A stretch of DNA of 64,000 nt from an uncultured Agrobacterium sp. (GCA_913777615.1 CAJYTK010000017.1:124001-188000); one strand, 5' to 3'. Shown: positions 1-7,828, numbered from the stretch's first letter. Numbers and translations are program-made. The notes: a model not told the origin generated them from the letters alone.

Positions 1-344
1 CCAGCGCCGATGTCGCGCGCGGCCAGTATCTGGTGGAAGGTCCAGGCCATTGCGGCGAATGCCATACGCCACGCACGGCACTTGGCGGGTTGATCAAGGA
101 CAAGTGGCTGGCGGGCGGCCCCAACCCGGAAGGCGAGGGGACGATCCCCGATATCACGCCCGGCTCGCAGGCCATCGGCTCCTGGACGGCAGCAGATATC
201 GCCAACTACCTCGAGACCGGCTTCACGCCGGAGTTCGACAGTGTCGGCGGCTCCATGGTCAAGGTGCAGCAAAACATGGCGAAGCTTTCTACCGATGACC
301 GCAATGCGATCGCCGCTTATCTCAAGGCAGTTCCGGCGCGCTGA
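1..344 (+). CDS. c-type cytochrome, C-terminal part (5' truncated by window edge)
   Basis: The open frame runs in from the left edge (first full codon at base 3) and ends at TGA 342-344. It contains one haem-attachment motif, CGECH, preceded by a helix of the form ARGQYLVEGPGHCGECH and followed by a class I cytochrome c core that ends with a helix matching RNAIAAYLKAVPAR. The spacing and C-terminal helix fit the last haem domain of periplasmic mono- or dihaem cytochromes c that serve as electron acceptors for dehydrogenases. The N-terminus, signal peptide and any first haem domain are outside the window, so the partner enzyme cannot be named. The riboswitch that follows has its own promoter, so this gene is probably not part of the cbt operon. 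Confidence 0.85.
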   Translation, partial: SADVARGQYLVEGPGHCGECHTPRTALGGLIKDKWLAGGPNPEGEGTIPDITPGSQAIGSWTAADIANYLETGFTPEFDSVGGSMVKVQQNMAKLSTDDRNAIAAYLKAVPAR

Positions 345-376
345 AATCCTGAATGCAGGAGGCGGCGCTTCTCGCA

Positions 377-405
377 TTGACTCTACACAACCTCTGACTG
401 ATAAC
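377..405 (+). promoter_or_regulatory. Candidate sigma-70 promoter of the cobalamin riboswitch transcript
   Basis: TTGACT at 377-382 and GATAAC at 400-405 are separated by 17 bases and lie just upstream of the riboswitch aptamer. The match to the -35/-10 consensus is good but not experimentally supported. Confidence 0.4.
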
Positions 406-592
406 AGACAGGTGATGGTCTTTCCGGTCCTGCCGGAAAGTGAAAAGGGAACACGATAGGAGCTTCGCTCTCATTCGTGGCTGCCCCCGCAACTGTGAGC
501 GGCGAGCCTGAAGACGAAAGCCACTGATGCTTTTTTTGCATCGGGAAGGCGTTTTCAAAGCTACGACCCGCGAGCCAGGAGACCTGCCATCA
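406..592 (+). ncRNA. Cobalamin (B12) riboswitch
   Basis: All the conserved blocks of the cobalamin aptamer appear in order: GTGAAAAGGGAA around 440-451, CTGCCCCCGCAACTGT at 481-496, GCCACTG at 520-526, GGGAAGGC at 543-550 and the B12 box AGCCAGGAGACCTGCC at 573-588. It precedes cbtB by about 160 bases. That interval holds a hairpin with arms TTTTCGG/CCGAAAA near 634-661, which may be the expression platform. B12 binding would be expected to switch off the downstream cobalt-uptake genes. The family assignment is very secure; the exact 5' and 3' limits are approximate. Confidence 0.95.
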
Positions 593-749
593 CGAAGTGT
601 CGTCAATGCCGGCGGGGTGTCCGGAAGAGCACGGTTTTCGGGCTGGAATCATCCGTCCGAAAAGCCCTGTTTGTCTTTCCCCGTGGTGAATGTTGAACGC
701 GTGCGTCCGGCTGCCTGAAAACAGCGCGCCGCTGAAAAAGAGGGTCACC

Positions 750-932
750 ATGTCTATCCAACAGAACACGGCGTCGAGCGCCGTTTCCTCAACGACTTCT
801 AAACTCCTTCAAGCCCTGACCGCTGTAGCGCTCGGACTGTTTATCGTCGGTTTCGTCGGCTTCTCGCATGTCGAGGCCATGCATAATGCGGCGCATGATA
901 CGCGCCACGCCAATGCCTTCCCCTGCCATTGA
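750..932 (+). CDS. cbtB: CbtB, small subunit of putative B12-regulated cobalt transporter
   Basis: A 60-residue protein with one membrane helix (about residues 20-42) and the diagnostic histidine-rich end HDTRHANAFPCH. That tail, with conserved His and Cys, is thought to bind cobalt in the CbtA/CbtB family, which is predicted to import cobalt for cobalamin synthesis. The ATG at 750 has the ribosome site AGAGGG a few bases upstream. It is the first gene after the cobalamin riboswitch, and cbtA starts 11 bases after its stop codon. Transport has been inferred for the family mainly from gene context. Confidence 0.93.
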   Translation: MSIQQNTASSAVSSTTSKLLQALTAVALGLFIVGFVGFSHVEAMHNAAHDTRHANAFPCH

Positions 933-943
933 GGGGAGCTGAG

Positions 944-1651
944 ATGTCGTTTTTCAGAAATATCGTTTTTACCGCTGTGCTCGTCGGCCTGATTACCGGA
1001 CTGGCCGTCAGTGCCATGCAAGCGGTTGGCACCACGCCGCTCATTCTTCAGGCGGAAACGTTCGAGGGTGCCGGCAGCGAAGCAGGCCATTCGCATGATG
1101 CCGCAACACCTGCCGATCACCACCACGACGCTGAAGCTTGGGCCCCCGCCGATGGGTTCGAGCGCAACGCCTACACCGTGGCCGCCAATGTGCTGACTGC
1201 CATCGGCTATGCGCTCGTGCTCACCGGCCTGATCTCGCTTCGCGGCGCGCAGGGTGGCTGGCGCGAGGGGCTCTTCTGGGGGCTTGCGGGCTTTGCCACC
1301 GTGATGTTGGCCCCGATGATCGGCCTGCCGCCGGAACTGCCGGGCAGCCCTGCTGCCGATCTCGGTGCGCGCCAGATATGGTGGATCGCAACCGCGGCAG
1401 CCACGGCCGGTGGCATTGCGCTTCTTGCGTTTCGCCGTTCAGAGCCTTGGGCGGTGATCCTTGCTGTCGTGCTGATTGTTGCGCCGCATGTCGTCGGTGC
1501 GCCGTTGCCGCCTGCAGGTGAACACGCGCTGGCACCTCTGCCGCTGGAACGCCGCTTCGTTGTTCTCGCCACCGTTACCAGCTTCGTCTTCTGGCTGATC
1601 CTCGGCTCGTTGAGTGGCCTGTTCCTCAAGCGTTTCGAAGCTGCAAAGTAA
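944..1651 (+). CDS. cbtA: CbtA, membrane subunit of putative cobalt transporter
   Basis: A 235-residue integral membrane protein with about five or six hydrophobic segments. A histidine-rich periplasmic loop (HSHDAATPADHHHDAEAW, about residues 46-66) separates the first helix from the rest and could collect metal. Length and layout match CbtA. The ATG at 944 is preceded by GAGGGGAG, better than the TTG at 929, which overlaps cbtB. With CbtB it should form the B12-repressed cobalt uptake system announced by the upstream riboswitch. Confidence 0.92.
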   Translation: MSFFRNIVFTAVLVGLITGLAVSAMQAVGTTPLILQAETFEGAGSEAGHSHDAATPADHHHDAEAWAPADGFERNAYTVAANVLTAIGYALVLTGLISLRGAQGGWREGLFWGLAGFATVMLAPMIGLPPELPGSPAADLGARQIWWIATAAATAGGIALLAFRRSEPWAVILAVVLIVAPHVVGAPLPPAGEHALAPLPLERRFVVLATVTSFVFWLILGSLSGLFLKRFEAAK

Positions 1652-1652
1652 G

Positions 1653-1973
1653 ATGATCACAGGGGGAAACGCAGCCGACTGGAGCGATGAGCTCGATTGC
1701 CTGCGTTTTCCGGTTCCCGGTCATGGCGCGCTTTGCGCCATGCATCGTCTTGCCTTCAAGGCGCTCCTGCAAGAGGCGCCGACAGCGCAGACGTGCCGGG
1801 CTTACTTCCTGGAAAACCGGGACGCTTTTCTCGATGCTGCGCGAAAGAAGATCGAGCGGATGACAATTCCATCCGACCGAAGCCTCCACATCAACAGCCG
1901 TGATTTACGCCGCGCCATGGCGGTAGAAGACGCGCAAGGACCGGCGCGCCTCTGCCGTGTTCTGGACCGTTGA
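1653..1973 (+). CDS. Hypothetical protein in the cbtBA operon
   Basis: A 106-residue soluble protein whose ATG at 1653 lies one base past the cbtA stop codon, so it is almost certainly co-transcribed and translationally coupled with cbtA. I do not recognise the family. It has no signal peptide or membrane segment, carries four cysteines spread along its length, and has a basic helical C-terminal half. Context suggests an accessory role in cobalt uptake or cobalamin supply, but nothing in the sequence shows a catalytic motif. No terminator was seen before the convergent gene at 2035. Confidence 0.75.
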   Translation: MITGGNAADWSDELDCLRFPVPGHGALCAMHRLAFKALLQEAPTAQTCRAYFLENRDAFLDAARKKIERMTIPSDRSLHINSRDLRRAMAVEDAQGPARLCRVLDR

Positions 1974-2034
1974 AAGCACGATGAGTGGACTTGCATAGAG
2001 CGGCCTTTGTGGCTTCAGAGAGAGGCATGGCGCC

Positions 2035-2601
2035 CTATCGATGCTCTGCGGAAAACACCGAAAGTTCGCTTTCGGCTTCCGGTCCCCAGAGACCAAGGGC
2101 TTCCAATACCTCTGTCGCGAAGCTCACCGGCGAGTTGCCGGGCGCGGTGACGATGCCCTTGTCGCTGACAGCCCTCGGCTGGTCGCGATAAAGCACTGAC
2201 CCATCATAAGCGTCATATCGCTGGTGCGAGTCCAGCGAGTTCCCCGTGTGCGCAACGTGGTTCAGGATGCCGGTGCCTGCTAGCGCACTCGCGGCAGCGC
2301 AGATCCCTGCGACGACGCGTTCTTTTTCCCGAAAGCGATGGACCAGATCGCTGAAATCGGGAGCCTTACCCTTTTCCCAAGACAGGCCGCCAGGAATGAC
2401 GAGGGCGTCTATAGTGCTAGGATCAAGGGCGTCGTAAGCCGTTTCGGGCGCGACCTTAAACCCACCCATGGACGTCACGGGTAGGCCATCTGGAGATGCC
2501 GTTACGATCTCGACACCAAGATAGCCCCGCGCCGCAGCGGCAAGCAGCGCAGGCTCCCAATCGGCAAACTCTTCTGTCAGGGCAATTGCAATACGGGCCA
2601 T
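2035..2601 (-). CDS. DJ-1/PfpI family protein (class I glutamine amidotransferase-like)
   Basis: A 188-residue protein with the DJ-1/PfpI fold: an N-terminal strand MARIAIALTEEFADWE with the conserved acidic residue, the segment DALVIPGG, and the nucleophile elbow VAGICAAASAL with cysteine about residue 103. Relatives include chaperone/deglycase-like proteins and putative proteases; the exact activity cannot be read from sequence. The start at 2601 is chosen because it gives a normal family N-terminus. It lies 28 bases downstream of the GNAT gene stop codon, so the two are likely co-transcribed. Cytosolic. Confidence 0.88.
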   Translation of the reverse strand: MARIAIALTEEFADWEPALLAAAARGYLGVEIVTASPDGLPVTSMGGFKVAPETAYDALDPSTIDALVIPGGLSWEKGKAPDFSDLVHRFREKERVVAGICAAASALAGTGILNHVAHTGNSLDSHQRYDAYDGSVLYRDQPRAVSDKGIVTAPGNSPVSFATEVLEALGLWGPEAESELSVFSAEHR

Positions 2602-2629
2602 GTCATCCTCCAAAAGATCAGAAGGCGGA

Positions 2630-3118
2630 TCAGGCGATCGCCTGCATGAAGCGCATGCCTGTGACGGGACGCGAAATGAAATCCATGTTTTCGTAGAACT
2701 TGTGCGCGGCGAAGTTGCCGGTTGCAGCCCCGACGGACAGGAAGTCGCAGCCGCAACGCTTGGCAACGTCACGCGCCCGCGCCACGAGGTGCTGGCCGGT
2801 GCCGTGTCCGCGATGACCGTCACGCACGAAGAGATGGTGCAGTTCCATTCCGCGGCGGCCTTCCTGGGCGCGGTAGAGCGGCACGAGAATGGTGTAGCCG
2901 ATAAGCTCGCCTGCAGCTTCCGCCACCAGTGCGGTGATCCAGGGGACCTGGCCGAAAAGATCGCGCTCCAGCTTCTCAGGCGTGATCGCGGCGGCATCGC
3001 CATGATGAGCGGCAAGCAGCGTGATCATTTCGTTGAGTTCGGGCAAATCCGCCGGGCGCGCGCCACGTATGGTGACGACGGGCGGTCTCGGCAGTGTCAA
3101 AAGGCTGTCTTCGGTCAT
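2630..3118 (-). CDS. GNAT family N-acetyltransferase
   Basis: A 162-residue single-domain GNAT protein. Motif A for acetyl-CoA binding is visible as LHHLFVRDGHRGHGTGQHLV, and the C-terminal part has the usual helix before KFYENMDF. It resembles the group that acetylates polyamines or small amines, but the substrate is unknown. The ATG at 3118 follows AAGGA in the transcript. It is first in a likely two-gene unit with the DJ-1 family gene. Confidence 0.88.
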   Translation of the reverse strand: MTEDSLLTLPRPPVVTIRGARPADLPELNEMITLLAAHHGDAAAITPEKLERDLFGQVPWITALVAEAAGELIGYTILVPLYRAQEGRRGMELHHLFVRDGHRGHGTGQHLVARARDVAKRCGCDFLSVGAATGNFAAHKFYENMDFISRPVTGMRFMQAIA

Positions 3119-3171
3119 TGGTCTGGTCCTTCGGGTTTTCTGGTCTTTTGCCGTCAGGACGCTTGGAAAAC

Positions 3172-3202
3172 AACAAAGCCGCCTAACGGCGGCTTGTTGA
3201 CA
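3172..3202. terminator. Strong hairpin upstream of the GNAT gene
   Basis: Arms GCCGCC/GGCGGC flanked by AACAA/TTGTT give a long perfect stem with a four-base loop. In the minus direction the stem is followed by a T-rich run (TTGTTGTTTT), as in an intrinsic terminator, yet no minus-strand gene lies upstream of it. It may terminate an unrecognised short transcript or act in the leader of the GNAT gene. Confidence 0.4.
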
Positions 3203-3454
3203 AAGAGATCTGTCGAGCCGCCCTTTACAGGTAGGCCCAAAAATACGTGCAGGAGATGGGTGCGCGTTCGTTGATCATGGGCGATTCAATGCGCTCGAAT
3301 CGGAAAGCTGTCAAGGGGTGGTTTCAGCATTCCGGCCACTCCAGTTCCATCCGACTCACGGGAGCGAGTGTTTGATTGACATCGGTCCCGCTCAAGCCGC
3401 TATGTGCATCGCCGAGATATTCAACCAAAGTGCAGGCAGGGACGAACGAGATTT

Positions 3455-4270
3455 ATGACCACGCAATCGGTAGAGCAGTTGGGTTTTCATCGTGCAGGCG
3501 TCTCGCTGTTTCCCATAACCCAAGCAACGGCAGCGACATTCACGGATCTGTTCATCGGTCTGACTTTCCTGTGCTTTATCTGTGCGGGGAGCAAAAGGGT
3601 CGTCTGCCCAGTGAACGGCGAGCTGGTTGGCGAGGCCGGTGACGTTCTGATTTTCCCCTCTGGTTCTATCGTCACCTTGGAAAACCGTCCCGTCAGTGCC
3701 GCGAATTATAGGGCGACCGGCATCTACTTCGATCATGAGTTGATTGACTCGGTTTTCTCCGATCAGCCACGCGCGGCAGGCTCGCCCGGCGTTCAGATCA
3801 TTCGTAAGGCACAAAGCGATGACTATGATGTCGTGGAGATCACGCGGCGAGCACTGGATGATGACGCTTCGCCCATCTCAATCAAGCGCCACCGCCTTTT
3901 GGAACCCCTGGTCTGGCTTCGCCATCACGGAGTCCATTTGCCGAAGCGAGGTGAAGACCAGCCATGGAACCAAGTGCGGCGGCTGATAGAGACCGACATC
4001 AGCCAGCCTTGGCGGGTGGAAGACGTTGCCCGGCATTTTGCCATGAGTGAAGCCAGTTTCCGACGGTGGCTGGCGAAATCCGGTCCTGGATTTTCGCAGA
4101 TCCTGTTAAATACGAGATTGGAGAAGGGGCTAGAGATGTTGCAATCGACGGATGTTTCCATCTCCAACATCGCCCTGGAATGTGGATTCAAGACGCCTTC
4201 GCATTTCTCAGAGGCCTTCCGCAAAAGGTTCGGTCTTAAACCACGTTCTATCCGAACAGCCGAATTCTGA
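3455..4270 (+). CDS. AraC family transcriptional regulator
   Basis: A 271-residue regulator with a cupin-like N-terminal sensing half and a C-terminal AraC DNA-binding domain (about residues 170-268). Two helix-turn-helix units are visible: WRVEDVARHFAMSEASFRRW and the second one ending ISNIALECGFKTPSHFSEAF, followed by RKRFGLKPRS. The ATG at 3455 has ACGAG in front and gives a normal start; the upstream ATG at 3404 adds 17 atypical residues. The PEBP gene begins about 100 bases downstream in the same direction and is a plausible target. The effector is unknown. Confidence 0.9.
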   Translation: MTTQSVEQLGFHRAGVSLFPITQATAATFTDLFIGLTFLCFICAGSKRVVCPVNGELVGEAGDVLIFPSGSIVTLENRPVSAANYRATGIYFDHELIDSVFSDQPRAAGSPGVQIIRKAQSDDYDVVEITRRALDDDASPISIKRHRLLEPLVWLRHHGVHLPKRGEDQPWNQVRRLIETDISQPWRVEDVARHFAMSEASFRRWLAKSGPGFSQILLNTRLEKGLEMLQSTDVSISNIALECGFKTPSHFSEAFRKRFGLKPRSIRTAEF

Positions 4271-4368
4271 TCGTTTTTCGATAGTCTTTGATCGCGAGCC
4301 GGAAGCTCGAAATTCCTGGCCGGTTTATTTCATTGAGCATGATCAACGTCTGGAAAGGACACCTCATC

Positions 4369-4917
4369 ATGCTGAAAAGGAACGTCGTAGCCGGCTTCAT
4401 GCTCGCCTTGCTCAGCGCCACGACCGCGAGCGCAGCGGATTTTAAATTGTCGAGTACGTCGATTGCCGAGGGCCAGCAACTTGCGTCCACCTTCGTGTTC
4501 AAGGGCTTCGGCTGCGAGGGCGGAAATCAATCGCCGCAGCTCGCCTGGTCAGATGCGCCCGCCGGTACGAAGAGCTTTGCCATTACGACCTACGATCCAG
4601 ATGCCCCCACAGGCTCAGGCTGGTGGCACTGGAACGTGGTCAATATTCCCGCCTCTCAAACGTCGCTCGAACTCGGCGCGAGCAGCGACAAAGAATTGCC
4701 AGCAGGAGCGTTGGAAATCCGCAACGATTACGGTGTCGCCGCTTTTGGCGGAGCATGCCCGCCGCCCGGTGAGGTCCACCGCTATATTTTCACCGTCCAT
4801 GCCCTCGGCGTAGAGCATCTGGATCTGCCGGACAATGCCAGCAATGCTCTAGCTGGCTTTATGATTGGCGCTAACACTATTGCCACGGCAAAGATCACAG
4901 CGGTCTATAACCGTTAA
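4369..4917 (+). CDS. YbhB/YbcL family Raf kinase inhibitor-like protein (PEBP), secreted
   Basis: A 182-residue PEBP-family protein with a Sec signal peptide (MLKRNVVAGFMLALLSATTASA). The two ligand-pocket segments are present: DPDAPTGSGWWHWNVVNIP and a later one containing GGACPPPGEVHRYIFTVHAL. Bacterial members bind anionic small molecules or phospholipid head groups, and their role is poorly known. The ATG at 4369 follows GGAAAGGA. The ATG at 4288 is rejected because it would bury the signal peptide. The gene lies behind an AraC regulator on the same strand and has no evident operon partner. Confidence 0.92.
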   Translation: MLKRNVVAGFMLALLSATTASAADFKLSSTSIAEGQQLASTFVFKGFGCEGGNQSPQLAWSDAPAGTKSFAITTYDPDAPTGSGWWHWNVVNIPASQTSLELGASSDKELPAGALEIRNDYGVAAFGGACPPPGEVHRYIFTVHALGVEHLDLPDNASNALAGFMIGANTIATAKITAVYNR

Positions 4918-4973
4918 GTGCGTAGCAGACGACAGTCGCAGGCGATGGCGACTGTCCTCTGCAGCATGACATC

Positions 4974-5387
4974 TCAATGATCGTGATCGCACAGACCATG
5001 ATCTGACAGTGCCCGGATAACATAGCAGTCTTCGATCGAATGCCCGTCGCAGTGGGAGACGATGCGTTCCAACTCGTGTTCGAGCTTCTTCAGCTTGGCA
5101 ATCTTTTCCCGCACGTTGGCGAGATGATCTGCCGCAATTCGGTCTGCACCTGCGCACGGCATTTCGCGATGCTGACTAAGGGCAATCAATTCTCTTATCG
5201 CGTCTATATTGAGACCAAGATCTCGGGCGTGCCGAACAAAGGCGAGACGTTCGAGATCAGCCTTCTCATACCGTCGCTGGTTGCCTTCGGAGCGGTCCGC
5301 CTCGTTGAGTAAGCCCATCTGCTCGTAATATCGGATGGTCGTGACTTTCACGCCGGTCCGCTTCGATAATTCGCCGATGGAATACAT
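4974..5387 (-). CDS. MerR family heavy-metal-responsive regulator
   Basis: A 137-residue MerR-type regulator. The N-terminal winged helix is canonical (MYSIGELSKRTGVKVTTIRY), followed by a coiled-coil dimer helix. Cysteines at 78, 113, 121 and 133 and a His-rich tail (CDHDH) resemble the Zn/Cd/Pb sensors ZntR and CadR rather than CueR. The start follows GAGGATGAGGAC. A dyad typical of MerR promoters lies just upstream at 5404-5424. The gene is divergent from a broken TSUP exporter and close to dmeRF, so it belongs to a small metal-handling cluster. The actual metal is inferred only from the cysteine pattern. Confidence 0.88.
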   Translation of the reverse strand: MYSIGELSKRTGVKVTTIRYYEQMGLLNEADRSEGNQRRYEKADLERLAFVRHARDLGLNIDAIRELIALSQHREMPCAGADRIAADHLANVREKIAKLKKLEHELERIVSHCDGHSIEDCYVIRALSDHGLCDHDH

Positions 5388-5403
5388 GTCCTCATCCTCA
5401 TAG

Positions 5404-5424
5404 CTATAGCTTGTAGAGATATAG
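5404..5424. promoter_or_regulatory. Candidate MerR operator dyad
   Basis: CTATA and TATAG half-sites separated by 11 bases form a dyad in the MerR gene leader, between the MerR gene and the divergent TSUP gene. The arrangement resembles MerR-family promoters, although a clear -10 element at 19-base spacing is not obvious. Confidence 0.45.
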
Positions 5425-5536
5425 GTTTAAGCCAATCAGGACGCAATCCTTCTGCCGTCTCCCGCCGTCAGGCATTCGAGAAAAGCGTTGGCTATTTACG
5501 AGCGCTGGTGGAGTATGACGAGAACGCCTCACTTCA

Positions 5537-6313
5537 ATGATTATCGCCGTGCCCTGTATCTTATCGACCGATCTTTCCGTTCCCGCTCTGGGATTTCTGG
5601 TCTTCGTTGCTTTGAGCGCAGGCCTGGCTCGCGGTTTTTCCGGATTCGGTGCGGCGCTGATCTTGGTACCACTTGCGAGTTCGGTGATGGGACCTCAGAT
5701 TGCCGTTCCGCTTCTTCTCGTGGTCGATGGGGTGATGACGCTGGGTATGATACCGGCTGCTGTACGCCGTGCGGATCACCGCGACGTACTCACCATGGCG
5801 GTCGGCGCCATCATAGGCGTGCCGCTTGGTGTCCACCTTTTGATAACACTCGACCCCGTCATCATACGCGAGGCCATTGTCGTCATCGTCGTGGTGCTGC
5901 TGTCGCTCTTGATATCCGGGTGGCGATACCGTGATAAGCCAAAGGCAATTCTGACAGCAACTGTTGGTCTGATTGCCGGCGTGTTTTCCGGCGTGGCACA
6001 GATTGGTGGACCATCGGTCGTCGCCTATTGGTTGGGTGGGGCGGTCCCGGCGACCATCGTTCGGGCCAATATCATCGTCTACTTTGCGATTTCCACAGTC
6101 CTCAACGCCACGGCCTATTTTTGAAGCGGGCTCATCACCCTTCAAATCCTAGCCTTGGCGGTTTTGGTCGCACCGACCTACGGACTTGGCGTATGGCTGG
6201 GCAGTAGAATGTTTGGATTGGCAGAGGAAAGAACCTTTCGCCGCATCTGCTATGCGATGATCGCGACTGCTGCGGTGATCAGCATGCCGTTGTTCGATGC
6301 GTTGAAGACCTGA
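5537..6313 (+). pseudogene. Sulfite exporter TauE/SafE (TSUP) family membrane protein, interrupted by in-frame TGA
   Basis: The first 195 codons encode a TSUP permease with about six membrane helices and the repeat motif ARGFSGFGAALILVPL. Translation stops at TGA 6122-6124, but the same frame continues open for another 63 codons (SGLITLQILALAVLVAPTYG and onward to MPLFDALKT) and ends at 6311-6313. Together the parts give about 258 residues, the normal TSUP length of roughly 250. The downstream part holds the expected last helices. The simplest reading is a nonsense mutation, for example TGG to TGA; a sequencing error is possible. Its position beside a MerR sensor suggests anion or metal-stress export. 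Confidence 0.75.
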
Positions 6314-6385
6314 TTCCAAATCCCTCCACAGACATTCGCCCCGTCCCTCGTAGCGAGGAGAGGCTTGCGGCTTCACTTCGAGCAA

Positions 6386-6408
6386 TATAGTATACCCCCC
6401 TATACTAT
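6386..6408. promoter_or_regulatory. DmeR/RcnR-type operator in front of dmeRF
   Basis: TATAGTATA and TATACTAT arms flank a central run of six C residues. The AGTAT-(C/G)6-ATACT plan matches operators of RcnR-family repressors, including that reported for rhizobial DmeR. It sits 15-38 bases before the dmeR ATG, where repressor binding would block RNA polymerase. Confidence 0.85.
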
Positions 6409-6423
6409 GCAAAGGATAAGCAG

Positions 6424-6696
6424 ATGTCCCATACGATCAGAGACAAGGATAAGCTCCTGGCGCGTATCCGCCGCATGAAAGGTCAGATGGAAGCGGTCGA
6501 GCGTGCGCTTGAAGGCGGCAAACCCTGCGGTGACGTGCTGCAGCTTCTTGCCTCCGTGCGCGGCGCACTTTCCGGTCTGACGGGTGAAGTTATGCAGGAG
6601 CATCTGCACGAGCATGTTCTGCATGCCGAAAATGACGAGGAACGCGCCAAAGCCGCAGAAGAGCTGGCGCAGGTTCTGAAAACCTACATTCGATAA
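6424..6696 (+). CDS. dmeR: DmeR, RcnR/CsoR-family Co/Ni-sensing repressor
   Basis: A 90-residue all-helical repressor of the CsoR/RcnR family. The RcnR metal fingerprint is complete: His3, Cys35, His60, His64 and His67, which favours cobalt/nickel sensing over copper. The gene is directly in front of the CDF exporter gene dmeF, and the operator 6386-6408 lies immediately upstream, so autorepression with release by Co(II)/Ni(II) is expected. RBS AAAGGATAAG precedes the ATG at 6424. DmeR is described in Rhizobium leguminosarum; assignment here rests on residues and context. Confidence 0.92.
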   Translation: MSHTIRDKDKLLARIRRMKGQMEAVERALEGGKPCGDVLQLLASVRGALSGLTGEVMQEHLHEHVLHAENDEERAKAAEELAQVLKTYIR

Positions 6697-6706
6697 GGTG
6701 AAGACG

Positions 6707-7735
6707 ATGGCCATGATGGAACACAGTCATACGGATGGCACGCATACGCATGTTTTTTTAGGAAGCGATCATGAGCGCAACGAGCGCCGCGTCTGGATGG
6801 TCATTGCCCTGACAACCGTCATGATGGTGGTGGAAATCGCCGCTGGCCATTGGTTTGGCTCCATGGCGCTGACAGCCGATGGCTGGCATATGTCGACACA
6901 TGCGGGCGCGATGCTCATTTCGGCGCTTGCTTATCTCTACGCCCGCAAACATGCGCATGATTCAAGGTTCACCTTCGGTACGGGAAAGTTTGGCGATCTT
7001 GCCGGCTTCGCCAGTGCGGTGGTGCTCGGCGTCGTCGCTCTACTGATCGCGTGGGAAAGCGTGCTGCGTTTCGTCTCGCCGGTGGAGATCGACTTCAACC
7101 AGGCCATTATCGTCGCGGTCATTGGTCTTGTCGTCAACATCGTCAGCGCCTTGCTGCTTAAGGACGATCATCACCATCATGGGCATCATCACGGCCACCG
7201 CCACGACCATCACGATGGCGCCGATGATCATGACCATCCGGATGAAAGCCACGATCATCATCGTGGGACTCACGCTCATCAAGCGCATGGATCGCACGCA
7301 CACCATGAGAGCCGCGACAACAATCTACGCGCCGCTTACCTCCACGTAATTGCGGATGCGTTGACGTCGGTTCTCGCTATAGGAGCGCTTCTTCTCGGAA
7401 AGTGGAATGGCTGGACCCTTCTGGATCCCGCCATGGGCATTGTAGGTGGCGTCGTCATAGCGCGTTGGTCCTGGAGCCTGCTTCGAACCACGGGTGCAGT
7501 GCTGGTGGATGCCATCCCTGGACATCGCTCGCTCATTTCGCAAATCCGTGGAGCCGTTGAAACAGGGGAGGAGAACATAACCGATCTGCATGTGTGGCAA
7601 GTCGGTCCAGGACATCATGCGGCAATCGTATGCCTATCGACAACTGGTGAAAAGTCTTCCGCTTTTTATCGCGATAAGCTTTCTAAGATCGAAGAGTTGT
7701 CCCACGTAACGATCGAGGTCAATGCAGTTGCCTGA
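6707..7735 (+). CDS. dmeF: DmeF, cation diffusion facilitator for Co/Ni efflux
   Basis: A 342-residue CDF transporter of the DmeF subgroup with six membrane helices. Metal-site motifs are ADGWHMSTHAG in TM2 and HVIADALTS in TM5. The cytoplasmic loop between TM4 and TM5 (about residues 150-205) is extremely His-rich, and the N-terminus is also His-rich (EHSHTDGTHTH). The C-terminal domain includes ITDLHVWQVGPGHHA. Members export cobalt and nickel from the cytoplasm in exchange for protons. The ATG at 6707 is spaced best from AAGG; the GTG at 6698 is an alternative. It forms an operon with dmeR, 10 bases apart. Confidence 0.93.
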   Translation: MAMMEHSHTDGTHTHVFLGSDHERNERRVWMVIALTTVMMVVEIAAGHWFGSMALTADGWHMSTHAGAMLISALAYLYARKHAHDSRFTFGTGKFGDLAGFASAVVLGVVALLIAWESVLRFVSPVEIDFNQAIIVAVIGLVVNIVSALLLKDDHHHHGHHHGHRHDHHDGADDHDHPDESHDHHRGTHAHQAHGSHAHHESRDNNLRAAYLHVIADALTSVLAIGALLLGKWNGWTLLDPAMGIVGGVVIARWSWSLLRTTGAVLVDAIPGHRSLISQIRGAVETGEENITDLHVWQVGPGHHAAIVCLSTTGEKSSAFYRDKLSKIEELSHVTIEVNAVA

Positions 7736-7804
7736 TCCGCGAAGCATGCCCAATTATGGCATCTGGCTTCACGTGAAAGCGGATCGTGCCAGATCTGGCA
7801 AGGC

Positions 7805-7828
7805 CGCCGCCGGATATGTCCGGCGGTA
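7805..7828. terminator. Bidirectional terminator-like hairpin after dmeF
   Basis: A perfect stem CCGCCGGA/TCCGGCGG with loop TATG lies between the convergent ends of dmeF and the minus-strand gene ending at 7829. No long T-run follows. A 14-base palindrome (TGCCAGATCTGGCA, 7787-7800) lies just before it. Confidence 0.5.

Noticed and set aside
2035-3015. Extension of the DJ-1 frame upstream through the GNAT gene to 326 residues
   Set aside because: The extra part is an out-of-frame reading of the GNAT gene; the family start at 2601 is clear.
3200-3350. A possible tRNA-like fold upstream of the GNAT gene
   Set aside because: No complete acceptor stem, anticodon arm and T-loop could be lined up on either strand.
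4333-4346. A TTGA-N6-TCAA sequence in front of the PEBP gene
   Set aside because: One half-site is imperfect (TTGAG), and it lies only 23 bases from the start codon, too close for activation. Chance is likely.
6122-6124. Selenocysteine or programmed readthrough at the TGA in the TSUP gene
   Set aside because: TSUP proteins are not known selenoproteins and there is no obvious SECIS-like hairpin directly after the codon. A nonsense mutation or sequencing error is simpler.
7144-7310. A low-complexity repeat in the middle of dmeF
   Set aside because: The repeated CAT/CAC codons simply encode the His-rich metal-binding loop expected in DmeF.
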